Source of the DNA: Marinicella pacifica
GTDB lineage: Bacteria > Pseudomonadota > Gammaproteobacteria > Xanthomonadales > Marinicellaceae
NCBI RefSeq assembly: GCF_014636635.1
Contig: NZ_BMEO01000006.1
Span: 62,001 to 126,000, forward strand
Direction: 5' to 3'
Length of the DNA stretch: 64,000 nucleotides
Shown: positions 36,690 through 47,700 of the stretch, one piece after another
Layout: each line of letters opens with the position of its first letter
How positions within the stretch are numbered: the first letter of the stretch is position 1
Translations under genes and position numbers: made by a program
Notes under the pieces: model-generated
Told to the model about the DNA's origin: nothing
The model's database searches: none
What the model saw: the letters and a program-made list of their open reading frames with translations, nothing else

Positions 36690-37072
36690 AAAAATCTCCT
36701 TGTTAACGTCCCCTCATTATAACCGCACAAACCACGCAAACAAAACGACACCGCTCACAAAAATGACAAGTCGCCCGAGCGAAGCCCAGGGAGCTCCGAA
36801 CACTATCCAAATCTTAAACCAGCGCGTCGCTCTCGGACTTGATTCGGGAGCCAAGTTCGTAAAACGAACAAATGCAAAGCATTTCAACATCACAAATTTT
36901 GTCACCCACCACCCAAAAAAGGACAAATGTCATCCCGAGCGTAGCCGAGGGATCTCCCAAACACCACCATAAGTCGCAAAGAACAAAACAATGGGAAACT
37001 TTCTATTGCAAAAGTTTCTTATATTGGGCAAAGTAATTTAATTATTTTTTTAAGATTTTTAACAAGGATGCC
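36690..37072. repeat. 383-bp repeat-rich intergenic region before the restriction operon
   Basis: Contains GCCCGAGCGAAGCCCAGGGA near 36772 and a second version TCCCGAGCGTAGCCGAGGGA near 36933, a common bacterial intergenic repeat type; the 32-bp TTCGTAAAACGAA/AAATGC element at 36854-36885; and the inverted repeat at 36995-37018. No gene is convincing. The frames that cross it change with the repeats and have no family. Confidence 0.7.
36995..37018. promoter_or_regulatory. Inverted repeat upstream of hsdM
   Basis: GAAACTTT (36995-37002) and AAAGTTTC (37011-37018) form a perfect 8-bp inverted repeat with an 8-base spacer, about 55 bases before the hsdM start. No helix-turn-helix controller gene is seen in the operon. 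It could be an operator, or a hairpin in the leader. Confidence 0.5.
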
Positions 37073-39397
37073 ATGACACAAAACACCAATAACCTTGCGG
37101 CCTATATTTGGTCGTTGGCTGATTTATTGCGCGGGGATTTTAAACAAAGTCAATATGGGCGCATTATTTTACCTTTTACCTTATTACGTCGATTGGAATG
37201 CGTACTGGAGTCCAGTAAACAGGCTGTTTTAGATAAAGTGGCTGAAGTTGAAAAAATGGATATTCCGGAGGAGGCCAAGGAAAAGCTGATTTTACCGGCC
37301 ACCAATGGTCTGTCTTTTTATAACAGTTCACCGATGGATTTATCCAAACTGGGTCAGTCTGGAATTCAAGGAAATCTGGAAACTTATGTGCAAAACTTCT
37401 CAGCCCATGCCCGGGAAATATTTGAGCATTTTAAATTCAGCGAGTTTGTCGGTCGTCTGGCTGATTCTAATTTACTGTATAAGGTTGTTGAGAAAGTGCG
37501 TAATACCGACTTAAGTCCTGAAACGGTTTCTAATCATGACATGGGTTTGGTGTTTGAAGAGCTAATCCGACGTTTTGCGGAGAGTTCTAATGAAACTGCC
37601 GGTGAGCATTTTACTCCGAGAGATATTGTACGTCTGACCACTTCGTTAGTTTTCATGGAAGATAATGAGGTACTCACCCGTGATGGTATCATTCGCACCA
37701 TTTATGACCCGACAGCCGGAACCGGTGGTTTTTTATCATCAGGCATGGAGTATGTCCATGAAATGAACCCGAATGCGGTTTTAAAACCTTTTGGTCAGGA
37801 GTTAAACCCGGAGAGTTATGCCATTTGTAAAGCGGACATGCTGATTAAGGGCCAGGAAGTGAATAACATTAAACTCGGTAACACCTTATCCAATGATCAG
37901 CTGTATGCGCAAAAGTTCGATTACATGCTGTCCAATCCGCCATTCGGTGTGGACTGGAAGAAAATTAAAAAAGAAATCCTCGATGAACATAAGCTCAAAG
38001 GCCATGACGGACGTTTTGGTCCCGGCTTACCTCGGGTATCCGATGGGTCGCTATTGTTCTTAATGCATCTGATTGATAAGTTGCGTGACACTCAAGACGG
38101 CGGTGGCCGTATCGGCATTATCCTTAACGGCTCGCCATTGTTTACCGGAGGGGCAGGTTCCGGTGAATCTGAAATCAGACGCTATATACTGGAAGCCGAC
38201 CTGTTAGAAGCCATCGTGGCTTTACCTACTGATATGTTTTATAACACCGGTATCGCCACCTATATCTGGATTCTATCTAACCATAAACAAGCTGAGCGCA
38301 AAGGTAAGGTTCAGTTGATTAACGGCGTTAATCTGTACGCTAAAATGCGTAAATCATTGGGTTCTAAACGCAATTTAGTGGAAGAAGATGACATTGCCCT
38401 CATTACCCGTACATTTGGCGCCTATGAAGCTGTGGACAATATGGCATTGGATAAGCCAGAGGAACAAAAAAGTAACCGGGGTCGCCAATCTGAAAACGAT
38501 AAAGCAGAAACACCTAAAACCTTCAGCAGTAAAATCTTCAAAAACCATGAATTTGGCTACCGCCGTATCACCATAGAACGGCCTTTGAGAGAATCGTTTC
38601 AATTCAGTGATGAAAAACTGGAAGAACTGCGTTTCGCCAATAAGCCACTGAATACAGCGATGCAATGGATCTATCAAGAATACGGTCAGCAATGGACTGA
38701 TCAGCCAGACTGCGAACATTACGGCGTCATAAGTGATGATGACCAGATTTTGATCCGTGCTTACATCAAAGATAACTTCAGTAACCTCAAAGAAAAACAA
38801 ATCAAAGAACTTTTAAACCCAAAAACATGGCGAGCACAAAAAGCCTTGTTACTCAAAGCCAAACAACTTCAACAAGTTATCGGCACGGCACAGCACGATG
38901 ACATGAATCAATACGATGGCATCATTAAACAGGCCTGTAAGGAAGTAGACTTAAAGCTCGACGCCAAAGAAAAGAAGCAAATCACTCAAGTAGTTAGTTG
39001 GAAAAACCCGGAAGCAGAAAAAGTGGTGAAAAAAGTCCATAAGGGTAAAGCTAATCCATTGTATGGTTTATTTGAAGTTTCTGGAAAGGTCATCGAATAT
39101 AAACCCGACACCGAACTGCGTGATTATGAAAACGTCGCTTTAAATCCAAATCAATCCGTCAACGAAACCAACGAAGCCTACTTCAAAAAAGAAGTCCAAC
39201 CGCACGTCCCTGATGCCTGGATTGATGCTGGTAAAAAAGATGCCTTAGACGATGAAATCGGTATTGTCGGTTATGAAATACCCTTTAACCGACATTTTTA
39301 TCAATACGTGCCACCGAGACCCTTAGAAGAAATAGACAAAGAACTGGATTTGGTCAGCAAGGAAATCATGGACTTATTGAATGAGGTGCATTCATAG
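37073..39397 (+). CDS. hsdM: Type I restriction-modification DNA methyltransferase
   Basis: The M subunit makes N6-methyladenine at the site chosen by HsdS. A HsdM_N helical domain ([20 protein letters not shown]) leads into the N6_Mtase domain with AdoMet motif [13 protein letters not shown] near residues 210-222 and catalytic motif NPPFG near 286-290. At 774 residues it is longer than E. coli HsdM (529); the extra 250 C-terminal residues are charged and helical. ATG is preceded by AAGGA (37061-37065). It overlaps hsdS by one base and is the first gene of the defence operon. Confidence 0.96.
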   Translation: MTQNTNNLAAYIWSLADLLRGDFKQSQYGRIILPFTLLRRLECVLESSKQAVLDKVAEVEKMDIPEEAKEKLILPATNGLSFYNSSPMDLSKLGQSGIQGNLETYVQNFSAHAREIFEHFKFSEFVGRLADSNLLYKVVEKVRNTDLSPETVSNHDMGLVFEELIRRFAESSNETAGEHFTPRDIVRLTTSLVFMEDNEVLTRDGIIRTIYDPTAGTGGFLSSGMEYVHEMNPNAVLKPFGQELNPESYAICKADMLIKGQEVNNIKLGNTLSNDQLYAQKFDYMLSNPPFGVDWKKIKKEILDEHKLKGHDGRFGPGLPRVSDGSLLFLMHLIDKLRDTQDGGGRIGIILNGSPLFTGGAGSGESEIRRYILEADLLEAIVALPTDMFYNTGIATYIWILSNHKQAERKGKVQLINGVNLYAKMRKSLGSKRNLVEEDDIALITRTFGAYEAVDNMALDKPEEQKSNRGRQSENDKAETPKTFSSKIFKNHEFGYRRITIERPLRESFQFSDEKLEELRFANKPLNTAMQWIYQEYGQQWTDQPDCEHYGVISDDDQILIRAYIKDNFSNLKEKQIKELLNPKTWRAQKALLLKAKQLQQVIGTAQHDDMNQYDGIIKQACKEVDLKLDAKEKKQITQVVSWKNPEAEKVVKKVHKGKANPLYGLFEVSGKVIEYKPDTELRDYENVALNPNQSVNETNEAYFKKEVQPHVPDAWIDAGKKDALDDEIGIVGYEIPFNRHFYQYVPPRPLEEIDKELDLVSKEIMDLLNEVHS

Positions 39398-40701
39398 TGG
39401 AGAAGTATCAAACTTATTCTAAATATAAAGATTTTAAGACTGTCTTTCTGAACACTATTCCATCACATTGGGATGTAAAGCCTCTATATACCATTTGTGG
39501 GTTTAGGCAAGGAAAAGCGCATGAGCCATTTGTTGATGATGATGGGAAATACATTTGCGTCAACTCCCGCTTCGTATCTACGAGAGGTCAGAAAATTAAA
39601 CGGTGTACGCAGAATTTAACTCCTGCAAATCTATATGATGTGCTTATGGTAATGAGCGACCTCCCTAATGGTCGAGCACTAGCAAAGGCTTTTTATGTAG
39701 AAAACAATAATATGTATGCAGTGAATCAACGAGTATGTGCTCTAACTGCGCACAAGATTAATTCGAAATTTCTTTATTACCAGCTAGATAGAAGTCCATA
39801 TTTTTTAATGTACGATGATGGCTCAAACCAAACTCACTTATCTAATGATTCATATAGAAAATATCCAGTTCTAGTTCCATTGGAGGAAGAACAAAAACAA
39901 ATAGCCAACTTCCTCGACCACGAAACCGCCAAAATCGATCAGCTGATTGAAAAACAACAACAACTGATCAAACTCCTCAAAGAAAAACGCCAAGCCGTAA
40001 TCAGCCACGCCGTCACCAAAGGCCTCAACCCCAACGCCCCCATGAAGGACTCCGGCGTCGAATGGTTAGGGGATGTGCCGGAGCATTGGGATGTAAGTAA
40101 ACTGAAATATTTAACTATTCAAATAGTTGATGGAGCACATTTTACTCCAACGTATGTAGATGAAGGAGTACCATTCCTGAGAGTTACTGATATACATAGT
40201 GAAAAAATTAATATGGATCACATCAAGTATATTCCAAGAATTGAGCATCAAGATTTGATAAAAAGATGTAATCCACAAAAGGGAGATTTGTTGCTTTCTA
40301 AAAATGGAACAATTGGTGTCCCAAAAATTGTAGATTGGGATTGGGAATTTAGTATATTTGTTAGTTTGTGTTTAATTAAATTTAATAAAAAGCTTAATGT
40401 AAATTATGCATATTATTTTTTTAAAACACATGAAATCAGAGAGCAAATTTTTGGGCAAATTAAACAAAGCACCGTTATTAACTTGCACTTAGATAAAATA
40501 GCAAAATTCGATTTTACGGTTCCACCAATAAAAGAACAGAAAGAAATAGTTAACCATTTAGATCAAGTTATTAGCAAATATGATTTACAGTTGAATAAAG
40601 CCAATCAAATAAGTGTATTACTGAGAGAGCGCCGAACAGCACTGATCTCAGCAGCCGTAACAGGAAAGATTGATGTGAGAAATTGGAAAATATCTCAATG
40701 A
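39397..40701 (+). CDS. hsdS: Type I restriction-modification specificity subunit
   Basis: A 434-residue protein with two target-recognition domains (about residues 15-165 and 225-385), each followed by a helical conserved region: QKQIANFLDHETAKIDQLIE with VISHAVTKGLNPN, and EQKEIVNHLDQ with RTALISAAVTGKIDVR. These helices space the TRDs and dock HsdM. The recognition sequence cannot be predicted. GTG is the start, sharing its G with the hsdM stop. The TRD DNA is clearly more AT-rich than the central conserved helix DNA (39900-40080), suggesting domain shuffling. Confidence 0.95.
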   Translation: MEKYQTYSKYKDFKTVFLNTIPSHWDVKPLYTICGFRQGKAHEPFVDDDGKYICVNSRFVSTRGQKIKRCTQNLTPANLYDVLMVMSDLPNGRALAKAFYVENNNMYAVNQRVCALTAHKINSKFLYYQLDRSPYFLMYDDGSNQTHLSNDSYRKYPVLVPLEEEQKQIANFLDHETAKIDQLIEKQQQLIKLLKEKRQAVISHAVTKGLNPNAPMKDSGVEWLGDVPEHWDVSKLKYLTIQIVDGAHFTPTYVDEGVPFLRVTDIHSEKINMDHIKYIPRIEHQDLIKRCNPQKGDLLLSKNGTIGVPKIVDWDWEFSIFVSLCLIKFNKKLNVNYAYYFFKTHEIREQIFGQIKQSTVINLHLDKIAKFDFTVPPIKEQKEIVNHLDQVISKYDLQLNKANQISVLLRERRTALISAAVTGKIDVRNWKISQ

Positions 40702-41426
40702 GTAATGATGAAAACAGTATAAAGACTCAGATGGACTCAGATAAAGGATTTCAGTCTAAAAGAAAAGTATTGGTGACTTTGTCTATACTTTTTATTGGTA
40801 TAAAGCTGTCAGGAATTAAAATTATCGAAGCGAATACTTTTATTTTGAAATTATCTATTGCTAACGAAGGAGCCATTGGGCAATTAATTTTCTTTGCTCT
40901 TATATATACTTTTATTCGTTATTTTACTTACGCGCACAAGTACCATGTGAAACTATTTAATTCTTGGAGTCAAAATCTAATGGCGGATGATTTTTTCATT
41001 CATCTAGACAGTGATGGAAGACAGTTTTACGGATTAATTCCTGAAAAATTTCCTATGAATGACGGCTATTATAATTTTATTAAAAAAGATAGTAATTCGA
41101 TTACAACTAGATATGAATGTAAAGGGCTCTTTAGAAGGTATTTAGTATATGATTGGAAAAAAGGAGATGATTATGAAACTGACAAGGCAAGTATTCATGA
41201 ATATATTAAATTAAAACCTAATTGGTTGAAGTGGATAAATAACAAAATAAGAAAGCCTGGATTATTAATGCCTAAAGTTATACGAAAGGAGCTTTATTAC
41301 CAATTTAGAAGTTATATACAGGATCGTGAACAATTAGATTTGTTGGCTCCATATTTATTGGCTATATTTGCAATATGTTGTCAATTTTACTCGAGTGAAA
41401 TCATTAACTTTTTAGGAATTACATGA
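40698..41426 (+). CDS. Uncharacterised membrane protein inside the hsd operon
   Basis: I do not recognise this 242-residue protein. Hydrophobic segments lie near residues 20-38 (VLVTLSILFIGIKLSGIKI) and 50-72 (IANEGAIGQLIFFALIYTFI), and a third at the C-terminus (YLLAIFAICCQF). The middle, about 110 residues, is charged and aromatic-rich and should be cytoplasmic or periplasmic as one block. The start ATG at 40698 overlaps the hsdS stop (ATGA); an upstream ATG at 40683 adds 5 residues. Its end overlaps hsdR by 4 bases. The very AT-rich sequence and coupling to both neighbours make it an integral operon member, not a standard type I subunit. Confidence 0.8.
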   Translation: MSNDENSIKTQMDSDKGFQSKRKVLVTLSILFIGIKLSGIKIIEANTFILKLSIANEGAIGQLIFFALIYTFIRYFTYAHKYHVKLFNSWSQNLMADDFFIHLDSDGRQFYGLIPEKFPMNDGYYNFIKKDSNSITTRYECKGLFRRYLVYDWKKGDDYETDKASIHEYIKLKPNWLKWINNKIRKPGLLMPKVIRKELYYQFRSYIQDREQLDLLAPYLLAIFAICCQFYSSEIINFLGIT

Positions 41427-44400
41427 TGACTAAAGCCAACGAATTACCTTTTCAGAACGATATAATTAATCAGCTGGTATGTAATGGTTGGCAAGTGGGT
41501 CATCCCGATAATTACAACCGTGAATTGGCTTTGTACTCTGAGGATTTACTTGGTTTTATCAAGGATACACAAGACAAACAGTGGCAGAAATTTTGTCGTT
41601 TATACCCAAATAATCCAGAACAAAAGTTATTAGAACGGGTTGCAGCGCAGTTAAATAAAGCCGATCCCAATGCCGCGAATAAGGAAATGCGAACGTTTGG
41701 CACTTTAGGTGTTTTAAGGCATAACTTGAAAGATCGGGGCACACGGTTTGACTTAGTCCAGTTTAAACCTGAACATGATCTCAATCCGAATACCTTGAAG
41801 CGATATGATAAGAATCGATTTAGGGTTGTACCTGAGTTAGTTTATTCGCCCTGGGCTACCGATGTTCATGAGTTGGAAGAGGGTGTTAAGTCCAAGAAAT
41901 GGCGGATTGATTTGGTGCTATTCGTGAATGGCTTACCTATTGCGACTTTGGAACTTAAAAGCGAATTCAAACAAGCAGTACATAACGCCATTAAGCAATA
42001 TAAAACCACGCGATTAGCGATTGATCCTGTTACTAAAAAGCCGGAACCACTATTAACATTTAAGCGCGGTGCTTTGGTGCATTTTGCTGTGAGCCAGTAT
42101 GAAGTCTATATGGCGACAAAATTAGCTGGTCAAGATACTTTCTTCTTACCGTTCAATAAAGGTACGAAAGAGGGTGGTGCGGGTAATGACAGTCCCGAAG
42201 ATGTTAACCAATATGCTACCGACTATCTGTGGAATGAGGTGTTACAGCCCGATAATTTACTTAATATTCTGGCTAAGTATATTCATTTGGAAATCGAAGA
42301 CAAGGAAGACTGGGAAGGGCGAAGGTATAAAAAGGAAACCATGATTTTTCCTCGATACCACCAGTGGGATGTGGTTAATCAGTTGGTTAATACCTCCAAA
42401 GTCGAAGGGCCCGGACATAAATACCTGGTTCAGCACAGTGCCGGCTCCGGTAAGTCTTATTCAATCGCCTGGACAGCCCATCAGTTGTCAGCCGCTTTTA
42501 CAGCTGAGGGTAAAAAACAATTTGATTCGGTGATTATTGTCACTGACCGCACAGTATTGGATGATCAGTTACAGGACACCATTTATCAATTCGAGCATCA
42601 GGACGGTGTGGTCGGTCGTATAAATAGAGAGGAGGGTGATGGCAGTAAATCCGAAAAGCTGGCGACAGCTTTAGAAAATTCACAACCGATTATTATCGTC
42701 ACTATTCAAACGTTTCCATTTGTTCTGCAGGCCATCGAAAATAGTACCAGCTTGAAACAAAGAAATTACGCCATTATTGCTGATGAGGCGCATTCTTCGC
42801 AGACAGGTACTACAGCCAGAAAGCTCAAAGAAACTTTAATGAAAGAAGGGCGTGAGGAAAATGAGGAAGAATTATCTTCTGAGGATTACATTGGCGCAAC
42901 AGTCGCTTCACGCAAGAAAGCTGAAAACTTAAGTTATTTTGCGTTTACTGCTACGCCTAAAGCCAAAACCATTGAGCTGTTTGGTCGTTTACCAAACTCT
43001 GGTGAGCCACCATCATCATCGAATAAGCCTGAAGCCTTTCATGTTTACAGTATGCGACAAGCCATCGAAGAAGGCTTTATTCTCGATGTGTTAAAGAACT
43101 ACACCAATTACAAAGTAGCCTATAACTTGGCGCTTAGAATTCAAGATGCTGACCAGGAAGTTGAAAGTAAAAAAGCCAAGATTAAGCTCAATCAATGGGT
43201 GCGTTTACATGATTACAACATCGCCCAAAAAGTGCAGGTCATTATTGAGCATTTTAAAAATAATGTGATGGGACTACTTGGTGGGCAAGCTAAGGCCATG
43301 GTGGTCACCAGTTCACGTAAAGAAGCCGTGCGATACAAGCTTTGTTTTGATCAATACATCAAACAAAACAACTATCAGAAAATACATGCCATGGTGGCAT
43401 TTTCTGGTGAAGTTGAGTTTAATGAAAAAGATCCCAATGCGGCGGCTTTATTGGGTGAGAAGTTTACTGAAATCAGCATGAACCCTAACCTTAAAGGCCG
43501 AGATCTTCGTAACGCCTTCGATTCTGATGATTATCAGGTCATGATTGTCGCCAACAAGTTCCAAACAGGATTTGATCAGCCGAAACTTTGCGCCATGTAT
43601 GTGGATAAGAAGCTCGGAGGGGTCGAGTGTGTGCAAACGCTTTCACGGTTGAACAGAACTTATCCAACCAAAGCCGAAACTGGTACCTATGTACTGGACT
43701 TCCTTAATGAACCAGAAGATATTTTAGCGGCCTTTCAGCCTTATTACGAAACCGCTGAACTGGCTGATGTTTCAGATCCTAATCTTATTTTTGATTTGTT
43801 TGAAAAGCTTAAATCATTCGGTATCTTTATGTGGCAGGAGGTGGAACAGTTCTGTCAATTTTTTTATGAAAAAAGCAAAAGTAACGCTGCCCTTGCCAAT
43901 ATTTGTAAGCCGGCAGTTCAAAGGTGGCAAGGCCGATATAAGTTAGCCCTAGAAGCCTTTAAAGATGCTAAAGAAATGTTTGAGCGGGCAAAGAAGACCG
44001 GCGATGCTGTTATCATTGCTAACACTGAAAATACGTTTAAAGAATGTAAACAAGCCAAAGACGAATTAGAAATTTTCAAAAAGGATTTAGGTTCGTTCGT
44101 CAGGCAATATGAATTCATGTCCCAAATTTGTGATTACGATGATAAGGATTTGGAAAAGCTGGCCCTTTATGCCAGAAACCTGCGACCTATGTTACGTGAA
44201 TCCCAGGTTGAAGATGATGATATCGATTTAGATTATGTGGTACTCAGTCATTACCGCTTATCTAAAACCAGACAACAAGACATACGGTTAAAAGAAGACT
44301 CATCTGACTACAAACTTGAATCTGCAGACAGCGTTGGAACAGCCAAGGCCAAAAACAAAAAAGAAGAACTATTGTCACAAATCATCAATCGTCTCAATGA

Positions 44401-44677
44401 AATATTCATCACCGATAACCTCACCGAAAAGGACATGGTCAATTACGCCTACACCGTCAGAGATAAACTCAGCGAAAACACAAAAGTAATGGCACAAATC
44501 GCCAACAATACCCAGGAACAAGCCATGCTCGGTGACTTTGACAGCGCTCTCAGTACTGCCATTATCGAGAGCAACGAGATACACAAAGACCAAATGCTTC
44601 AACTCCTATCAGATCCAAGAAAGCAAAAAATGTTTGCGAATTTAATTTTTGGTATGTTGAAGGGGATTGAAAATTGA
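41423..44677 (+). CDS. hsdR: Type I restriction endonuclease subunit R
   Basis: A 1084-residue translocase-nuclease. The N-terminal PD-(D/E)XK nuclease has WRIDLVLFVNGLPIATLELKSE near residues 154-176. The SF2 motor has Walker A HSAGSGKSYSI near 337-347, IIADEAHSSQTG near 450, FAFTATPKAKT as motif III, and FQTGFDQPKLCAMYVDKKL near the second RecA domain. The C-terminal helical region binds the methylase core. It translocates DNA and cuts when converging on unmodified targets. The nuclease and ATPase motifs are intact, so the system is probably active. Confidence 0.96.
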   Translation: MMTKANELPFQNDIINQLVCNGWQVGHPDNYNRELALYSEDLLGFIKDTQDKQWQKFCRLYPNNPEQKLLERVAAQLNKADPNAANKEMRTFGTLGVLRHNLKDRGTRFDLVQFKPEHDLNPNTLKRYDKNRFRVVPELVYSPWATDVHELEEGVKSKKWRIDLVLFVNGLPIATLELKSEFKQAVHNAIKQYKTTRLAIDPVTKKPEPLLTFKRGALVHFAVSQYEVYMATKLAGQDTFFLPFNKGTKEGGAGNDSPEDVNQYATDYLWNEVLQPDNLLNILAKYIHLEIEDKEDWEGRRYKKETMIFPRYHQWDVVNQLVNTSKVEGPGHKYLVQHSAGSGKSYSIAWTAHQLSAAFTAEGKKQFDSVIIVTDRTVLDDQLQDTIYQFEHQDGVVGRINREEGDGSKSEKLATALENSQPIIIVTIQTFPFVLQAIENSTSLKQRNYAIIADEAHSSQTGTTARKLKETLMKEGREENEEELSSEDYIGATVASRKKAENLSYFAFTATPKAKTIELFGRLPNSGEPPSSSNKPEAFHVYSMRQAIEEGFILDVLKNYTNYKVAYNLALRIQDADQEVESKKAKIKLNQWVRLHDYNIAQKVQVIIEHFKNNVMGLLGGQAKAMVVTSSRKEAVRYKLCFDQYIKQNNYQKIHAMVAFSGEVEFNEKDPNAAALLGEKFTEISMNPNLKGRDLRNAFDSDDYQVMIVANKFQTGFDQPKLCAMYVDKKLGGVECVQTLSRLNRTYPTKAETGTYVLDFLNEPEDILAAFQPYYETAELADVSDPNLIFDLFEKLKSFGIFMWQEVEQFCQFFYEKSKSNAALANICKPAVQRWQGRYKLALEAFKDAKEMFERAKKTGDAVIIANTENTFKECKQAKDELEIFKKDLGSFVRQYEFMSQICDYDDKDLEKLALYARNLRPMLRESQVEDDDIDLDYVVLSHYRLSKTRQQDIRLKEDSSDYKLESADSVGTAKAKNKKEELLSQIINRLNEIFITDNLTEKDMVNYAYTVRDKLSENTKVMAQIANNTQEQAMLGDFDSALSTAIIESNEIHKDQMLQLLSDPRKQKMFANLIFGMLKGIEN

Positions 44678-44710
44678 TTATTTAGGATATGTAAATAAAG
44701 AGTAAAAGAA

Positions 44711-47700
44711 ATGGATAGAGATTCTGTAAATCAACTTGAACACAGTGATTTTTTTAATCAGTCATTAGAACGTTCCAGACAAAAGTTATTGGATTTGACC
44801 CGAAGAAATCGGTTATTGAATTTTCGTGAAGGTGCAAAGGATATTGCTATTATTGATGAAATGGCGGATTTAGTTTTCAACGATCTTTTAGAAAATAACG
44901 TTGAATTTGAATTTGGAAACACGGATGAATTACAGCAGAATTTAGATGATGAGATTGATGCCCAAGGTAAGTTAACGGAAGATATTTTTTCTGATTTAGA
45001 CCGTTCATTGCCTGAGTCACTTAATCAACAAGAAATTGAAGAAAAATATCAGGATTCAATACTACAAACTCCATATTCAGAAACTTTGCTTAATCGAAAG
45101 CTTAGAAACTTATATAGTGCCTCAAGAAGCTATACTGAAGAAACCGGTGCTAATGCTTTATATTTGGCTATTGGTTTTTTGGAATGGTCTGATAGTAGAG
45201 ATAGTAAAACATGCAAAGCACCATTAATCATGATACCGATTCAAATGAAAAAGTTAGGCGTTTCTGGCGAAGGAAAGTTTCTAATTAAATATTCTGATGA
45301 ACCGATTTCAAATAACTATTCTTTATCTGAAAAGCTATTACATGACTTCGACATAAAAATCTCAGAGTATCAGTCTGAAGTTAAACCAGAGGCGTACTGG
45401 AATGAAATAGATCAGATTATTCCGTTAAGTCTTAAGGAAAGTGGCTGGAAAATAATCAGAGAAATGACTATTGGCTTATTTAGTTTTAGTAAGCAAGTTA
45501 TGTGGCATGATTTGAATCCAGCTAATTGGCCTGCACATGCCCCTTTAGAGAATAAGAAAGTGCTTCGCAATATAATTTTAGGCACAGATGATAAAGAACA
45601 AACACTGCAAGGCTATAACTCAGAAAATAGAAATAATAATTTTAAAAATAATAATCTGAAGCTTGTTAGAGATGCAGATTTAACTCAACAAAAAGCCATT
45701 ATAAAAGCACTAGAATCAGAAGATGGTTTGGTTATAGAGGGTCCACCTGGGACAGGAAAATCACAAACAATTACAAATTTAATTGCTGTGGCTTTGAGCC
45801 AAAATAAATCAATTCTATTTGTGGCTGAAAAAATGGCTGCTTTAGACGTTGTTTATAAGCACTTGGCTGATGTAGGGTTAGATGTGTTTTGTTTACAGTT
45901 ACATGGCTTGAAAAGCAGCAAAAAAGAACTTCTAGAATCATTAAAGAAAAAAATTGAGTTTAATCCTCATCATGATATTTATATGGGGGTCAAGGAAGAT
46001 AAATTAGAAGTTTCACGCCAGAAGTTACTTGCTTTTTCCAAATTACTGAATCAACAACTTGGCCCGGAAAACCTTCCTTTATATGATATATTCTGGCGTG
46101 TTGAAAGACTAAGTCAAAATTTACCTGGATCTATACTTAGTTCAGATTTAGAAGTTGAATTTAATATTTCTAGTTCTGAATTTGATGAAAATAGAAATTT
46201 ATTAAATGACTTAGGGACAAGTTGGGATAGTATTCCAGAAAGTGTGCGTAATTCATGGATTGGTTTTTTACCGGATAAAATAAATGATGCGGATATTGAA
46301 AATATAAAACATAAACTAGAGTCTCTAATTTTAGCTACAGTAGATTTCGAGGATTTTTTAGTACAAAACCCTAAAAACAAAGAAGGTAAAGCTGTTTTTA
46401 CTGTACAAGCTTTATTAAACATAGATAAATCATTTGAATATGATAACTTCAGTAAATTTAATAAAGTTGATGAACTTTTGATTGGTGAAATAGTAAATCA
46501 AAGTAAATTAAATGAATTTGAAGATTTATCAGCTCAAATTAAAAAATATTTCGATAATATTGAACTAGTGAATCGAGTGTTTAGTTATTCACATGATAAT
46601 GCTCATTCTTACGCCCAACTTCTTTATAGGCATTACAAGCAACTTTCCGGCAATGTCATAAATCCCGCTGTAAAGATAAATCAACTTGAGTCTGAGGCTA
46701 TTGATTTTAAGAAATTAATTGGAAAGTTAGAAAATCTGAACTCGGATGCAAGCTATGTTTCAAACCTAATAGGAGTTCAAGCAGTAACCATTGAAGCTCA
46801 TGAAAGACTGTTAAAAAGCATTCATGAATTAAAGGATATAAATATCGAGTTTATTCCATTACTACATAGTGAACATGTTAATAGTAATTCAAGTGAATAC
46901 TTATCATTAGCAAAAGATAAATTCGAATCCATTGTACAGCTAGAAAAAAAACAAAACACGTTTTTAATTCATAAAGAAATAACTTCAGATGAGTTGAAGG
47001 ATATAAAAATAATCTTAGAGCAAAATATATCTAATTTTTTTGCATTTTTAAATAAAGATTATCGATTAGCAAAACGAAAAATATTACCATTATTGAAAAA
47101 TACCAATGGATTTAGTAAAAGTTTAGATTTTATTGATCAACTTGAAACCTATATAAGTTATGTATATCGAAAAGAGGAGTTTTTAAAAGATGAATTATTT
47201 ATTAATTCCTTAGGTGTTGGCTTTAAAGGTATTGATACTAATTGGGAAAATGTTGATGAAGTTATTAAGTTTGCTGAGAAATTAAAAGATAAAGTTGGAA
47301 AAATCAATGCTCAAAACATATTAAGTAACTGGAACCGGCATTATGCAAAACTCGAGATAATTGAGAATAAAATAACGAAAACTTTTAAAATGTTAGAACA
47401 ATTTAAAAGTAATCATCCTTTCCCAGAAAGTACATGGACTAAGTCGCTTTCTCAAGTAATCTCAGATTTAATACCATGGGGCGATTATATTCAAAAAGCT
47501 TATGAACAATTAAACCAAGGTTGGTGTAATACAGATACATCCTTTACAGAATTAAGACAGGTATTAAAATTATTTTATACAAATATTAAATTTGAGTCTG
47601 AAATTCAAAAAAACCATTGCTACCCCATAATTAAGGAAAAACTCTGGAAAGGTCACCAAACTGATATTTCTCAATTAGTTGCAATTAATCAATGGATTGA

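Noticed and set aside
36700-36972. Open frames on both strands (about 70-90 codons) before hsdM
   Set aside because: They run through short interspersed repeats and palindromes, have no family and no ribosome site.
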